A program made the translations under genes and the position numbers. From JALYZC01 sp963725645 (GTDB lineage: Bacteria; Actinomycetota; Thermoleophilia; Solirubrobacterales; Solirubrobacteraceae): DNA of 64,000 bases. The DNA lies in NCBI GenBank assembly GCA_963725645.1, contig CAVRZD010000006.1:620001-684000 (forward strand), read 5' to 3'. A model generated the notes under the pieces. That model was not told where the DNA came from, ran no database searches, and saw nothing but the letters and a program-made list of their open reading frames with translations. Below, piece after piece: positions 53,313-61,405 of this stretch (the first letter of the stretch is position 1; each line of letters opens with the position of its first letter).

Positions 53313-53495
53313 ACGGCCGGGTACCTCGCCCAGGCCGGGATCCGGGATGCACGGGCGCGCGAGCTCGCGATCTCCCTGCTCGCCGGCCTCGAGGGCGCCT
53401 TCCTCCTCCCGTCCGCGCGGCGCTGCCGGCGTGCTAGCGGCGCACCAGATGCAGCAGGCCCGCGCCCGGGCGGGCGCGCCCCCCGCGCGCGCTGA
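53313..53495 (+). pseudogene. Remnant of a TetR-family regulator C-terminus
   Basis: The plus strand between two minus-strand genes encodes TAGYLAQAGIRDARARELAI and SLLAGLEGAFLLPSARR, the normal last helices of LmrA/YxaF-type TetR regulators. There is no start codon or DNA-binding domain upstream, because the sequence there is the opposite-strand endonuclease gene. The frame ends at TGA 53493, inside the exonuclease gene. It is best read as a decayed end of a lost regulator. Confidence 0.45.
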
Positions 53496-54120
53496 GGCGC
53501 TCGAGGCGGCGAACCGTCAGCTCGCGGCGGCCCTCCAGGTGCGACGCCAGCGCGACGAACACCTGGGCGGTCGTGAGCGCATCGCCGTCCGCGTGGTGCG
53601 GGCGGTGGACGGGCAGGCCGAGCCGGCGGGCGAGGTCCCCGAGCCCGATCGGGTGGCGCACGGTCACGCGCTGGTGGCGCAGCCAGCCGGACGCCAGCCG
53701 CGCGGTGTCGATGATCGGCTCGTGGACCTCGACGCCCGCGGTGCCCAGCGCGCGGGACAGGAAGCCGCGTTCGATCGCGGCGACGTGGGCCACCAGCCGC
53801 CGTTCGGCGAGCGCGTCGAGAAGCGGGTCGATCGCGGCGGCGAGCGGTGGGGCGCGCTCGAGGTCGGCGGCGCGCAGGCCGTGAATCCGAATCGTCTCCC
53901 CGGTCGGCATCGCGTGCGGGCGGATCAGCCCCTGGCGCGTCGCGCCGACGACGACGCGGCCGGTGTCCACCGGCACCACGGCCCAGGAGATGATCTCGTC
54001 GCGGGCTGGATCGAGGCCCGTGGTCTCGAGGTCGACCACGGCGAAGCGCGCGGCCCGCCATGGGGTCGACCGTGGATCCAGACGGGCCTCGCGGTAGCGC
54101 TCAGTTGAAGCGGAGCTCAT
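53434..54120 (-). CDS. DEDDh 3'-5' exonuclease (DNA polymerase III epsilon-like)
   Basis: A 228-residue protein. FAVVDLETTGLDPARDEIIS is the ExoI motif (Asp, Glu), LVAHVAAIERGFL the ExoII region and HHADGDALTTAQVF the ExoIII motif with His and Asp. The ExoII position usually has an Asp in N-x3-F-D; here it is AHVAAIERGFL, so a Glu may replace it. The start overlaps the stop of the DUF294 protein by 20 bp. DUF294-exonuclease pairs are common in bacteria, and the two probably act together. Confidence 0.85.
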   Translation of the reverse strand: MSSASTERYREARLDPRSTPWRAARFAVVDLETTGLDPARDEIISWAVVPVDTGRVVVGATRQGLIRPHAMPTGETIRIHGLRAADLERAPPLAAAIDPLLDALAERRLVAHVAAIERGFLSRALGTAGVEVHEPIIDTARLASGWLRHQRVTVRHPIGLGDLARRLGLPVHRPHHADGDALTTAQVFVALASHLEGRRELTVRRLERLSARGGRARPGAGLLHLVRR

Positions 54121-55873
54121 TGGTCAGGGCCCGCTGCGCGCCCGCCACGGCGCGGAAGGCGTCGCGCAGGTGGCGCCGGGTGAGGGGGCTGAGCCCCTTG
54201 GGGTCGACGTACTCGTCCGCCGGCCGGCCGCTGCGCAGCTGCTCGACCTGGTGGTCCAGGCGCAGCCGGCAAAGCACGTCGAAGGCCTCCGCCAGACTGC
54301 CGCCGATGTCGTCCGGCAGCGTGCCCGCATCGGCCGCCACCGCGAGCCGTTCGGGCGTCGAGGTGGGACGCGTCCCGGCCGCGAGGCTCGCATAGCGTGC
54401 GACGTTCACGATCGGCAGCAGGCCGCCGTGCTTGATGTCGAAGTGGCCGCGGTGCTCCCCGGAGTGCTCGACGACGATGTCGCGAAGGAAGCCCGTCGGT
54501 GGCCGGTGGGCAAGCGCCAGGCGCAGCATCAGCCGCAGCAGGAGCGACCTGCGCCGCGCATCCCCGAGGTCGCCGAACAGGCGGTCCACGCTGTCGTCCC
54601 CGACGACCAGTCGCGCGTCGTCGAGCAGCGAGACGAGGATCAGCGCGCGGTCGCGGTCGGGGTCGTCGAGGAGCGACTGGATCTGCGTGCGCCACCCCTC
54701 CGCGGAGCGCGCGAACAGGGAGCTGCCGGCCGTGGCGCCGTGCTCGTCGGAGGTGAACCCGCACCGGGCGAGTCCCGTCAGCACGTCGTCCACGACGGCC
54801 CGCGTTCGCGGGTCGGGGTCGTCGCCACCCTGCTCCCAGGACACCGCGGAGTCGAGGTCCGAGGCGGGCATCGCCTCGCGGCGGCCGTGGCTGCCCAGCG
54901 CGAGCCACGTGAAGCCCGCCGCGGGTGGGCCGTGGCGTTCGACGGCCAGCTCGACGAGGCGCCGGGTCGCGGCGTCCGCGACGATCGAGATCACGGCGCT
55001 GATCCGCCCGGGGGGGACACGCGAGTCGTGGAGCGCCACGACGGCCCGGTCCAGCCCGCCGGCGGCCTCCGCGACGCCCGCCGCGTCGGGCGCCCGCGCG
55101 ATCGACCGGCGCAGCACGAAGGGTGTGTGGGTGTGCGCGGCAAGGAGGTCGATCCCCCGCACCACCCCGATGACCTCGCCCCGCGGGGTCACCACCGGGA
55201 CATGGTTGATGCCGCGTTCCAGCATGGCCAGCATGACATCGGCGCCGATGCGGTCGGGCTCCACGGTGAAGGCCGGGGCGCTCATCACCAAGCGCACTGG
55301 TCCGTCGAGTGGCGCCGCGCCGGCGACGACCCGTGCCCGCAGGTCGTGGTCGGTGACGATCCCGAGCCGGCCGCTCGCGTCGCGCACCAGGACGCTCGTG
55401 GCGCCGTGCTCGACCATGCGCCGCGCCGCGTCCCGGATCTGTTCGTCCGGCGCGCAGATCACCGGCCGCTCGCGCACCAACTGGTCGACGCGCTGCCACT
55501 CCGGGCCCGCCGGTTCCACGAGCGGCGCCGCGGCCGACCGCAGCGCGTCGACCTCGTCCGCGGGGAGGCGGTAGCAGAGGGTGTCCTCGGCGGCGCGCAG
55601 CTCGGCGGCGCCGGCCTGCCCCGACAGCATCGACCCGTGCCCGAACAGCTCGCCCTCGCCAAGGCGGTCGAGGACTCGTTCACCCTGCACCACGTCCACG
55701 GCGCCGCGGCGGACCACGCGCGCGTACCCGTCGGGTGCCTGGCCCTGGCCGAGGATCACGTCCCCGGCGGCGAAGAACTCGACCTCGGTGCTGGCCGCCA
55801 GCGCATCCAGGGCGGCTTCGTCCAGCTGCATGAACGGCTCGTGAGCGCGGAGGAACTCGGCGATGTCGTGCAT
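54101..55873 (-). CDS. cNMP-binding/CBS/DUF294 nucleotidyltransferase-like signal protein
   Basis: 590 residues, start ATG 55873. Residues 10-115 form a cyclic-nucleotide-binding fold (FFAAGDVILGQGQAPDGYARVV). Residues 130-245 are a CBS pair (RMVEHGATSVLVRDASGRLG and INHVPVVTPRGEVIGVV). Residues 330-430 are a GlnD-like nucleotidyltransferase domain with GSHGRREAMPASDLDSAV (G-S-x-G-R and D-x-D). The C-terminus is the DUF294 substrate-binding domain. Proteobacterial examples sense cAMP or adenine nucleotides. It overlaps the exonuclease gene, which suggests one operon. Confidence 0.88.
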   Translation of the reverse strand: MHDIAEFLRAHEPFMQLDEAALDALAASTEVEFFAAGDVILGQGQAPDGYARVVRRGAVDVVQGERVLDRLGEGELFGHGSMLSGQAGAAELRAAEDTLCYRLPADEVDALRSAAAPLVEPAGPEWQRVDQLVRERPVICAPDEQIRDAARRMVEHGATSVLVRDASGRLGIVTDHDLRARVVAGAAPLDGPVRLVMSAPAFTVEPDRIGADVMLAMLERGINHVPVVTPRGEVIGVVRGIDLLAAHTHTPFVLRRSIARAPDAAGVAEAAGGLDRAVVALHDSRVPPGRISAVISIVADAATRRLVELAVERHGPPAAGFTWLALGSHGRREAMPASDLDSAVSWEQGGDDPDPRTRAVVDDVLTGLARCGFTSDEHGATAGSSLFARSAEGWRTQIQSLLDDPDRDRALILVSLLDDARLVVGDDSVDRLFGDLGDARRRSLLLRLMLRLALAHRPPTGFLRDIVVEHSGEHRGHFDIKHGGLLPIVNVARYASLAAGTRPTSTPERLAVAADAGTLPDDIGGSLAEAFDVLCRLRLDHQVEQLRSGRPADEYVDPKGLSPLTRRHLRDAFRAVAGAQRALTNELRFN

Positions 55874-55885
55874 GGCGGTTGGCCC

Positions 55886-57077
55886 CTAGTCCGCCGTGGC
55901 CTCGCGCGACAGCTGGCGCAGCCGCTCGCGCAGCTCGGCGAAGCGCACCGCCTCGTAGGAGATCAGCGCGGCGAGCAGCGCGACGATGATGCCCAGCGTG
56001 GCCAGCGCGGGCAGCTCGACGGCGGCCGGGATCAGCGCGATCAGGACGATCGCGCACACCAGTCGCTGGCTGCTGAAGCGGTGGACGTTGCGCCACCGAA
56101 AGGCGACGTGCGCGAGCAGGTACAGCGCGGTGCCGCCGAGCATCGCCACCGCCGCGACGAGCTTCAGCGGGTCGTCGACGTGCGCGAGCGTCTTCTTGAG
56201 CCCCAGGGCGAGCAGCACGATGCCCGCGACCATCGGGAAGTGCAGGTAGGAGAAGGAGTCGCGCGCGATCTCGTTGCGCTCTCGGCCCGCGCTGGCGTTG
56301 GACAGGCGGCGCACGGCCACGAGCGCGACCACGTCGAAGTACAACCACCACAGCGCGCCCACCACCGCGACGCCGAGCAGTGCCGCAGTCACCACGCCGG
56401 CGTCGACGTCGCCTCCGGCTCCCACACCGATCGCCACGATCGATTCGCCCAGCGCGATGATCACGATCAGGCCGTGGCGCTCGGCGAAGTGCGCCGGGCG
56501 CGAGCCGCCATCCCTCGGCGCCGAAGAAGAACGGCTCGGCCATGTCGAGCAGCAGGGCGACGAGCCACAGCACGCCCTGCAGCTCGCCGCCCACCAGCGC
56601 GCCCGCGACGAGGAGGGCGATGCCGACGCCCGTGCCGCCCGCCAGCCCGGTGACGGACTGCCGCAGTGCGGGGTCGTCGCGGCTGGCCACGATGAACAGG
56701 ACGATCTGGGCGATGCGCACCGCGCCGTAGGCGCACGCGAACAGCAGTGCCAGATCGCCGAACGCGTGTGGCACGCACAGCGCGACCACGAGCAGGGCCG
56801 CCATCGCGCCGAAGATGGTGAGGCGGACGACGCCCTCCTCGGGGTCGACCACGCTCGTCAGCCAGGCGTAGCCGACCCAGGCCCACCACAGGAGGCCGAG
56901 GACGAGCAGCCCTCTGGCCAGGCCCGTCCAGGTGGGGGTGGTGGCCATCAGCGCCGTGCACTGCGTGATGGCCAGGACGAAGACCAGGTCGAAGAACAGC
57001 TCGAGCGGCGTCACGCGGTCCTCCGAGCGCATGACCGCCGCGAGCCGCGGCGCGTGCGTGGGGGCGGTGGGACTCAC
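55886..57077 (-). CDS. Low-temperature-requirement A (LtrA) membrane protein, one frameshift
   Basis: ATG 57077 opens a protein with VTPLELFFDLVFVLAITQCT, the signature of LtrA. An extra base near 56492 separates EGWRLAPG from HFAERHGLIVIIALGESIVA, another highly conserved LtrA block (E-R-x-x-L-x-x-I-x-x-G-E). Several more membrane helices follow, ending LRERLRQLSREATAD. Repaired length is about 396 residues with some 10-11 membrane segments. Its function is unknown beyond a growth phenotype in Listeria. Confidence 0.85.
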
Positions 57078-57126
57078 CCGCGCGATGGTCTCACAGCCGC
57101 GATCCGGCTTCGCCTAGTCTGAGGCC

Positions 57127-57675
57127 ATGCGCGCCGCACCGCCCGCCCTGCTCGCCGACCAGGTCCGCGTGCTGCGCCTGCCGTCCGGCGATCGCGATGA
57201 GGCCGGCCGCGCGCTGCGCGACATCCTGGCGACGTATCTCGAGATCTCCCCGGACGCGGTCCGGACCGTGGAGGGACCGCACGGCAAGCCGGAGCTGGGC
57301 GGCGCGGCTGGCCACCTGCGCTTCAACCTGTCCCACTCCGGCGACCTCGGGCTGGTCGCCGTGGTTCGCGACCGCGACGTCGGCGTCGACGTCGAGCGCA
57401 TCGACCCGCGCCGCGACGTGCTCGCGCTCGCCGAGCGGGCGCTGGGCGCGGACGGGGCGGCCGCCGTCCGGGCCGCGCCCGCCGCCGACCGCCCGGTCGT
57501 GTTCAACCGGGCGTGGGCCCGCCGCGAGGCCGTGGCGAAGTGCGCCGGCACGGGGTTGTCGACGCCGCCGCCCGACGCCCCCCGCCAGGTGATCGACCTC
57601 GACGTCGGCGAGGGCTACGCCGCGGCCGTCGCCGTGGCGGGCGCCGCGCCGGTCCGCGTGGAGCTGGGCCCGTGA
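57127..57675 (+). CDS. 4'-phosphopantetheinyl transferase (Sfp/AcpT type)
   Basis: A 182-residue protein. PHGKPEL, RFNLSHSGDLGLVAV, GVDVERID (metal Asp and Glu) and WARREAVAKCAGTGL (W-x3-E-x3-K) are the P0-P3 motifs of the superfamily. The size is smaller than Sfp (about 220) because the C-terminus is short. It loads phosphopantetheine from CoA onto carrier proteins of fatty acid, polyketide or peptide synthases; none is in the window. It overlaps the downstream aminopeptidase by 4 bp (GTGA). Confidence 0.9.
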   Translation: MRAAPPALLADQVRVLRLPSGDRDEAGRALRDILATYLEISPDAVRTVEGPHGKPELGGAAGHLRFNLSHSGDLGLVAVVRDRDVGVDVERIDPRRDVLALAERALGADGAAAVRAAPAADRPVVFNRAWARREAVAKCAGTGLSTPPPDAPRQVIDLDVGEGYAAAVAVAGAAPVRVELGP

Positions 57676-58877
57676 GCCCGCCCGACCCCGAGCTCGTGGA
57701 GCGCTTCGCCGAGCTGATCGTGGGCTTCGGCGCCAACGTCCAGCCCGGCCAGGTGGTCGGCGTGGGCGCCGAGCCCGGGAAGGAGCAGCTGGCGCGGGCG
57801 ATCGCGGGCGCCGCCTACCGCGCGGGCGCGAAGTTCGTCGACGTCTCCTACTTCGACATGCACGTCAAGCGCCAGCGGATCCTGCACGCTCCCGACGAGA
57901 CCCTGGAGTACGTGCCCCCGTGGTACGGCCGGCGCGTGCTCGAGTTCGGCGAGCTCCGCGGCGCGCGTATCGGCCTGACCGGCGCCGCCGCCCCCGGCGT
58001 CCTGGACGATCTCGATCCAGTTCGCGCCGGCCGCGACCAGCTCCCCGCGGTCAAGGAGGTGGCGGAGGTCGTCAACCAGCGCACGACGAACTGGACCGCC
58101 GCGCCGTGCCCGACCGAGCCATGGGCGAGGCTCGTGCACCCCGACCTGGACCCGGAGGCCGCGCTGGCGCGCCTATGGGAGCAGATCGCGCACGTGTGCC
58201 GGCTCGACGAGCCCGACCCGGTGGCCGCCTGGGACCAGCGGATGGAGACGCTGCTCTCCGCGGCCGAGCGGCTGACCGAGCGGCGCTTCGACGCCATCCG
58301 CTTCCGCGGGCCCGGCACCAACCTGCGCGTCGGGCTGCTGCCTGGCTCGCGCTGGCTGGCCGCGCGCTTCGAGACCGTCGACGGGATCGTCCACCGCCCC
58401 AACCTGCCCTCGGAGGAGACCTTCACGACGCCCGATCCCGAGCGCGTGGACGGCGTCGTGCGCGCGACCAAGCCGCTCGCGCTCGGCGGCACCATCATCC
58501 GCGGCCTGGAGGTGCGCTTCGAGGCCGGCCGCGCGGTCTCGATCGAGGCCGAGACCGGCGCCGACACGCTGCGCACGACGGTGGCGCGCGACGAGGGCGC
58601 CGCCCGACTCGGGGAGGTTGCGCTGGTGGATCGCGACGGCCGGATCGGCACGCTCGACACCGTCTTCTACGACACGCTCCTGGACGAGAACGCGGCCAGC
58701 CACATCGCATTCGGCCGCGCCTACGGGTTCTCGGTCGACGAGCCCGACCGCGAGCGCGCGAACCTGTCGGAGATCCACATCGACTTCATGATCGGCGGCG
58801 ACGACGTCGACGTGGACGGGATCACCGAAGGCAGCGAGGAGGTCCCGATCCTCCGCGGGGGCGCCTGGCAGCTCTGA
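57672..58877 (+). CDS. M29-family aminopeptidase
   Basis: GTG 57672 overlaps the preceding stop. The 401-residue product has the family opening LVERFAELIVGFGANVQPGQ, VVNQRTTNWTAAPCPTEPWA, GPGTNLRVGLLPGSRW, NLPSEETFTTPDPERVDGVV (metal Glu region), TLLDENAASHIAFGRAYGF and NLSEIHIDFMIGGDDVDVDG (His and Asp ligands). It is a cytoplasmic zinc or cobalt aminopeptidase. The frame is intact. Confidence 0.9.
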   Translation: MSPPDPELVERFAELIVGFGANVQPGQVVGVGAEPGKEQLARAIAGAAYRAGAKFVDVSYFDMHVKRQRILHAPDETLEYVPPWYGRRVLEFGELRGARIGLTGAAAPGVLDDLDPVRAGRDQLPAVKEVAEVVNQRTTNWTAAPCPTEPWARLVHPDLDPEAALARLWEQIAHVCRLDEPDPVAAWDQRMETLLSAAERLTERRFDAIRFRGPGTNLRVGLLPGSRWLAARFETVDGIVHRPNLPSEETFTTPDPERVDGVVRATKPLALGGTIIRGLEVRFEAGRAVSIEAETGADTLRTTVARDEGAARLGEVALVDRDGRIGTLDTVFYDTLLDENAASHIAFGRAYGFSVDEPDRERANLSEIHIDFMIGGDDVDVDGITEGSEEVPILRGGAWQL

Positions 58878-58911
58878 GATACCCTGGGCCAGTCCCGCTC
58901 AGGGAACCACT

Positions 58912-59001
58912 GGAGAGGTGCCGGAGCGGTTGAACGGGCGCGACTGGAAATCGCGTAGCGGGGGTTAACCTCGCTCGAGGGTTCGAATCCCTCCCTCTCC
59001 G
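58912..59001 (+). tRNA. tRNA-Ser (anticodon GGA)
   Basis: The acceptor stem GGAGAGG (58912-58918) pairs with CCTCTCC (58994-59000), followed by discriminator G. The anticodon stem CGCGA/TCGCG encloses loop CTGGAAA, giving anticodon GGA. A long variable arm and T arm GAGGGTTCGAATCCCTC complete a class II tRNA. CCA is not encoded. Confidence 0.95.
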
Positions 59002-59024
59002 CTGCTGCTGCTTGAATCTCGCGG

Positions 59025-59528
59025 ATGCACGAGACGGCCGACGACCTCTCGGCGCTCCAGGATCTTCTCGATCGCAGCTACGCCGGCGCCGGGCCGCATC
59101 TGCTGCGCATCCACACGCCCGAGCGCCGTTTGAGCGCCGCGGAGGTTGCGGAACGGCTCACGGGCATGTGCCTGCTCGCGCTGGCGACGGTGACCGCGGA
59201 CGGCAGGCCACTGGTCGGGCCGGTCGACGGGATCTTCTACCGAGGCGCCTTTCATTTCGGGTCGGCACCGGACTCGGTGCGATTCCGCCACATCCGCGCG
59301 CGGCCGCAGGTCAGCGCCACGCACCTGCCGGGGGAGGAACTGGCGGTGACCGTGCACGGCCGCGCGACGGAGGTCCCCGTCGAGGGCGGCTTCCGGGAGA
59401 CGCTCCTCCAGATCTACATGCCGCGCTACGGCGCGGCGTGGGAGCGCGACTTCCTCGACAGCGGACCCGTGTACGGGCGCATCGACGCCGAGCGGATGTT
59501 CGCCTTCGCGATCGCGGCCGACCGCTGA
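59025..59528 (+). CDS. Pyridoxamine 5'-phosphate oxidase-like FMN-binding protein
   Basis: A 167-residue protein with the split-barrel pattern: LALATVTADGRPLVGPVDGIFYRGAFHFG, SVRFRHIRARPQVSATHLPG and ELAVTVHGRATEVPV. This matches the PNPOx-like superfamily, whose members bind FMN, F420 or heme. The N-terminal 45 residues form a helical extension with RRLSAAEVAERLTG. Neither cofactor nor substrate can be set; F420-dependent members are frequent in actinobacteria. Confidence 0.75.
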   Translation: MHETADDLSALQDLLDRSYAGAGPHLLRIHTPERRLSAAEVAERLTGMCLLALATVTADGRPLVGPVDGIFYRGAFHFGSAPDSVRFRHIRARPQVSATHLPGEELAVTVHGRATEVPVEGGFRETLLQIYMPRYGAAWERDFLDSGPVYGRIDAERMFAFAIAADR

Positions 59529-59613
59529 CGTGGGCGTCGGCGCTACCCTTTGCCGTCTGCCGCCGCGCATCGCAAGCCCCGCGCGGCGGGCTGACGAGCC
59601 GTCCTTCCCCACC

Positions 59614-60375
59614 ATGAGCTCCGGTCCGTCATACCTCGCCGTCGTCCCCGCCTACAACGAGGCGGCCACCGTCGGCTCCGTCGTGCGCGCGATCCGCGAG
59701 CACGCACCGGCCTTCGACGTGCTCGTCGTCGATGACGGCTCGACCGACGACACGAAGCGGATCGCGCAGGACGCGGGCGCGCGCGTCCTGCACCACCCGT
59801 TCAACCTCGGCATCGGCGGCGCGGTGCAGTCCGGGTTCTTCTACGCGCTCGAGCACGGCTACGACTACATGGTCCAGGTCGACGGCGACGGTCAGCACGA
59901 CCCGGAAGAAATTGAACGGCTAAGGGAATGCATGAACGCGGACTACACCGTGGACATGGTGTGCGGCTCGCGCTTCCTCTCCGAGGACCAGCGCTACCCG
60001 GCTCCGATCAGCCGCCGCACGGGCATCCACATCTTCGCCTTCATCGTGTCCCGCCTCGTCGGTCAGCGGGTGAGCGACCCGACCTCGGGCTTCCGCCTCT
60101 ACAACCGCCGCGCGATCGCGCTGTTCGCGCGCGATTACCCGCACGATTACCCGGAGGTCGAGGCGGTGCTGATGCTGCACGTGCACCGGCTGCGCATGCG
60201 CGAGATTCCCGTGCGGATGTACCAGCGCGGCGGCGGGTCCTCCTCGATCTCCTCCGGCAAGTCGCTCTACTACATGGTCAAGGTGCTGCTGGCGATCTTC
60301 GTCGGCCTGGCGCGGCGCCGGCCCGTTCCCGGTCCCGGCGACGAGGCGCCCGTTGCGGCGACCCACTCGATCTGA
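59614..60375 (+). CDS. GT2 glycosyltransferase (DPM1/polyprenyl-phosphate type)
   Basis: I use ATG 59614 (SSGPSYLAVVPAYNEAATVG). VLVVDDGSTDDTKRIAQ, HPFNLGIGGAVQSGF, MVQVDGDGQHDPEEI (D-x-D metal site) and SDPTSGFRLYNRRAI are typical of GT2 enzymes that make polyprenyl-phosphate sugars. 253 residues, no C-terminal membrane anchor. The stop overlaps the start of a DUF2304 gene (TGATG), a pairing seen often; the two probably form a membrane-linked unit that supplies lipid-phosphate sugars to the GT-C enzymes nearby. Confidence 0.88.
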   Translation: MSSGPSYLAVVPAYNEAATVGSVVRAIREHAPAFDVLVVDDGSTDDTKRIAQDAGARVLHHPFNLGIGGAVQSGFFYALEHGYDYMVQVDGDGQHDPEEIERLRECMNADYTVDMVCGSRFLSEDQRYPAPISRRTGIHIFAFIVSRLVGQRVSDPTSGFRLYNRRAIALFARDYPHDYPEVEAVLMLHVHRLRMREIPVRMYQRGGGSSSISSGKSLYYMVKVLLAIFVGLARRRPVPGPGDEAPVAATHSI

Positions 60376-60824
60376 TGCCGACGATCCAGATCGTGTCCAT
60401 CGCCGGCTGCGCCCTGCTGCTGCTGATCGTGCTCGAGCTCGTCCGCCAGCGCCGCTTCCTCGAGCGCTACGCGCTGCTGTGGCTGTTCAGCGCGCTCGTG
60501 CTGCTCGGCCTCGCGGTCTGGCGCGATGCGCTGGAGGTCATCGCCAACGCGCTGGGGATCATCTACCCGCCCAACGCGCTGTTCGTGATCGCCGGCGGCT
60601 TCGTGCTCGTGCTGCTGCTCCACTTCAGCCTCGCGGTCTCGCGCCTCAGCGAGCAGTCCAAGGTGCTGGCCCAACGCCAGGCGCTGCTCGAGGAGCGCCA
60701 GCGTCAGGTCGAGGCGCGGCTGGACTCCTCGCCCTCGTCCCCGTCCTCCGCGGACGCGGACGCCAGCGCCCGCGAGAGCAGCGCCGGCACGCCGATCACC
60801 AGCGCGCCGAGCAGCAACCAGTAG
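60375..60824 (+). CDS. DUF2304 membrane protein
   Basis: 149 residues. Three hydrophobic segments (IVSIAGCALLLLIVLELV, YALLWLFSALVLLGLAVW, FVIAGGFVLVLLLHFSLAVS) followed by a coiled-coil tail (QRQALLEERQRQVEARL) are the DUF2304 layout. The last 38 residues (Ser/Ala-rich) lie opposite the end of the next, minus-strand gene, an overlap of 121 bp, and may not be natural. The start overlaps the GT2 stop. Confidence 0.82.
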   Translation: MPTIQIVSIAGCALLLLIVLELVRQRRFLERYALLWLFSALVLLGLAVWRDALEVIANALGIIYPPNALFVIAGGFVLVLLLHFSLAVSRLSEQSKVLAQRQALLEERQRQVEARLDSSPSSPSSADADASARESSAGTPITSAPSSNQ

Positions 60825-61405
60825 GTCCAGGGCCCGACCCACCCGGGCCGGAACAGCGACGCGCGGTCGAAGACGTCCGGTACCAGCGCGAGCAGCGAGC
60901 GGTCGTCGGAGCGCTCGAGCTCGAGCGCGACGTCGGCGTAGTCCGCGAGCGCGTCGGAGCGCTCGACGGTGACCCGCGTCGGCGTCCCGGGCCGGGGCGT
61001 GAGGATCGCGCGGTCGGGGCCGGCGTTGAGGAAGCACGCGACGACCTTGCGCGAGCCCGCGACCGACCCGCGCAGGCGAACGGTGCGCGCACCGGCCGGG
61101 CCCGCCTCCGCGCTGCCGTCGGCGAGCGTCTGCGCGGTGCGGCTGCGGCGCACGAAGACGACGATCGGCGGGACCGTCCCGCCGCTGGACGCCCGCGCCC
61201 AGAAGCGGACGCGGTCGGCCCCGGCGCCGGGCGGGCGGATGAGGCTGCTGCAGCGCTCCTCGCCCGGCCGGACGAGCACCTGGCTGTCGGACGGCACGCG
61301 CAGGCGGTACCCGCGGCGGTCGCCCAGCGCGATCGCCAGCAGCAGGGCGAGACCAGCGACGAGCACGAGCAGGAACGTGCGCACGGGGCCGGCCGGCCTA
61401 GGCAT
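60704..61405 (-). CDS. Hypothetical membrane protein in a glycosylation island
   Basis: ATG 61405, 233 residues. One N-terminal membrane segment (TFLLVLVAGLALLLAIALG) and one near the C-terminus (WTYWLLLGALVIGVPALLSRAL) enclose a beta-rich outer domain with DSQVLVRPGEERCSSLIRPP and VRLRGSVAGSRKVVACFLNA; two cysteines could form a disulfide. The start overlaps the upstream DUF2142-type gene by 8 bp, indicating an operon. I do not recognise a named family. Confidence 0.7.
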   Translation of the reverse strand: MPRPAGPVRTFLLVLVAGLALLLAIALGDRRGYRLRVPSDSQVLVRPGEERCSSLIRPPGAGADRVRFWARASSGGTVPPIVVFVRRSRTAQTLADGSAEAGPAGARTVRLRGSVAGSRKVVACFLNAGPDRAILTPRPGTPTRVTVERSDALADYADVALELERSDDRSLLALVPDVFDRASLFRPGWVGPWTYWLLLGALVIGVPALLSRALASASAEDGDEGEESSRAST

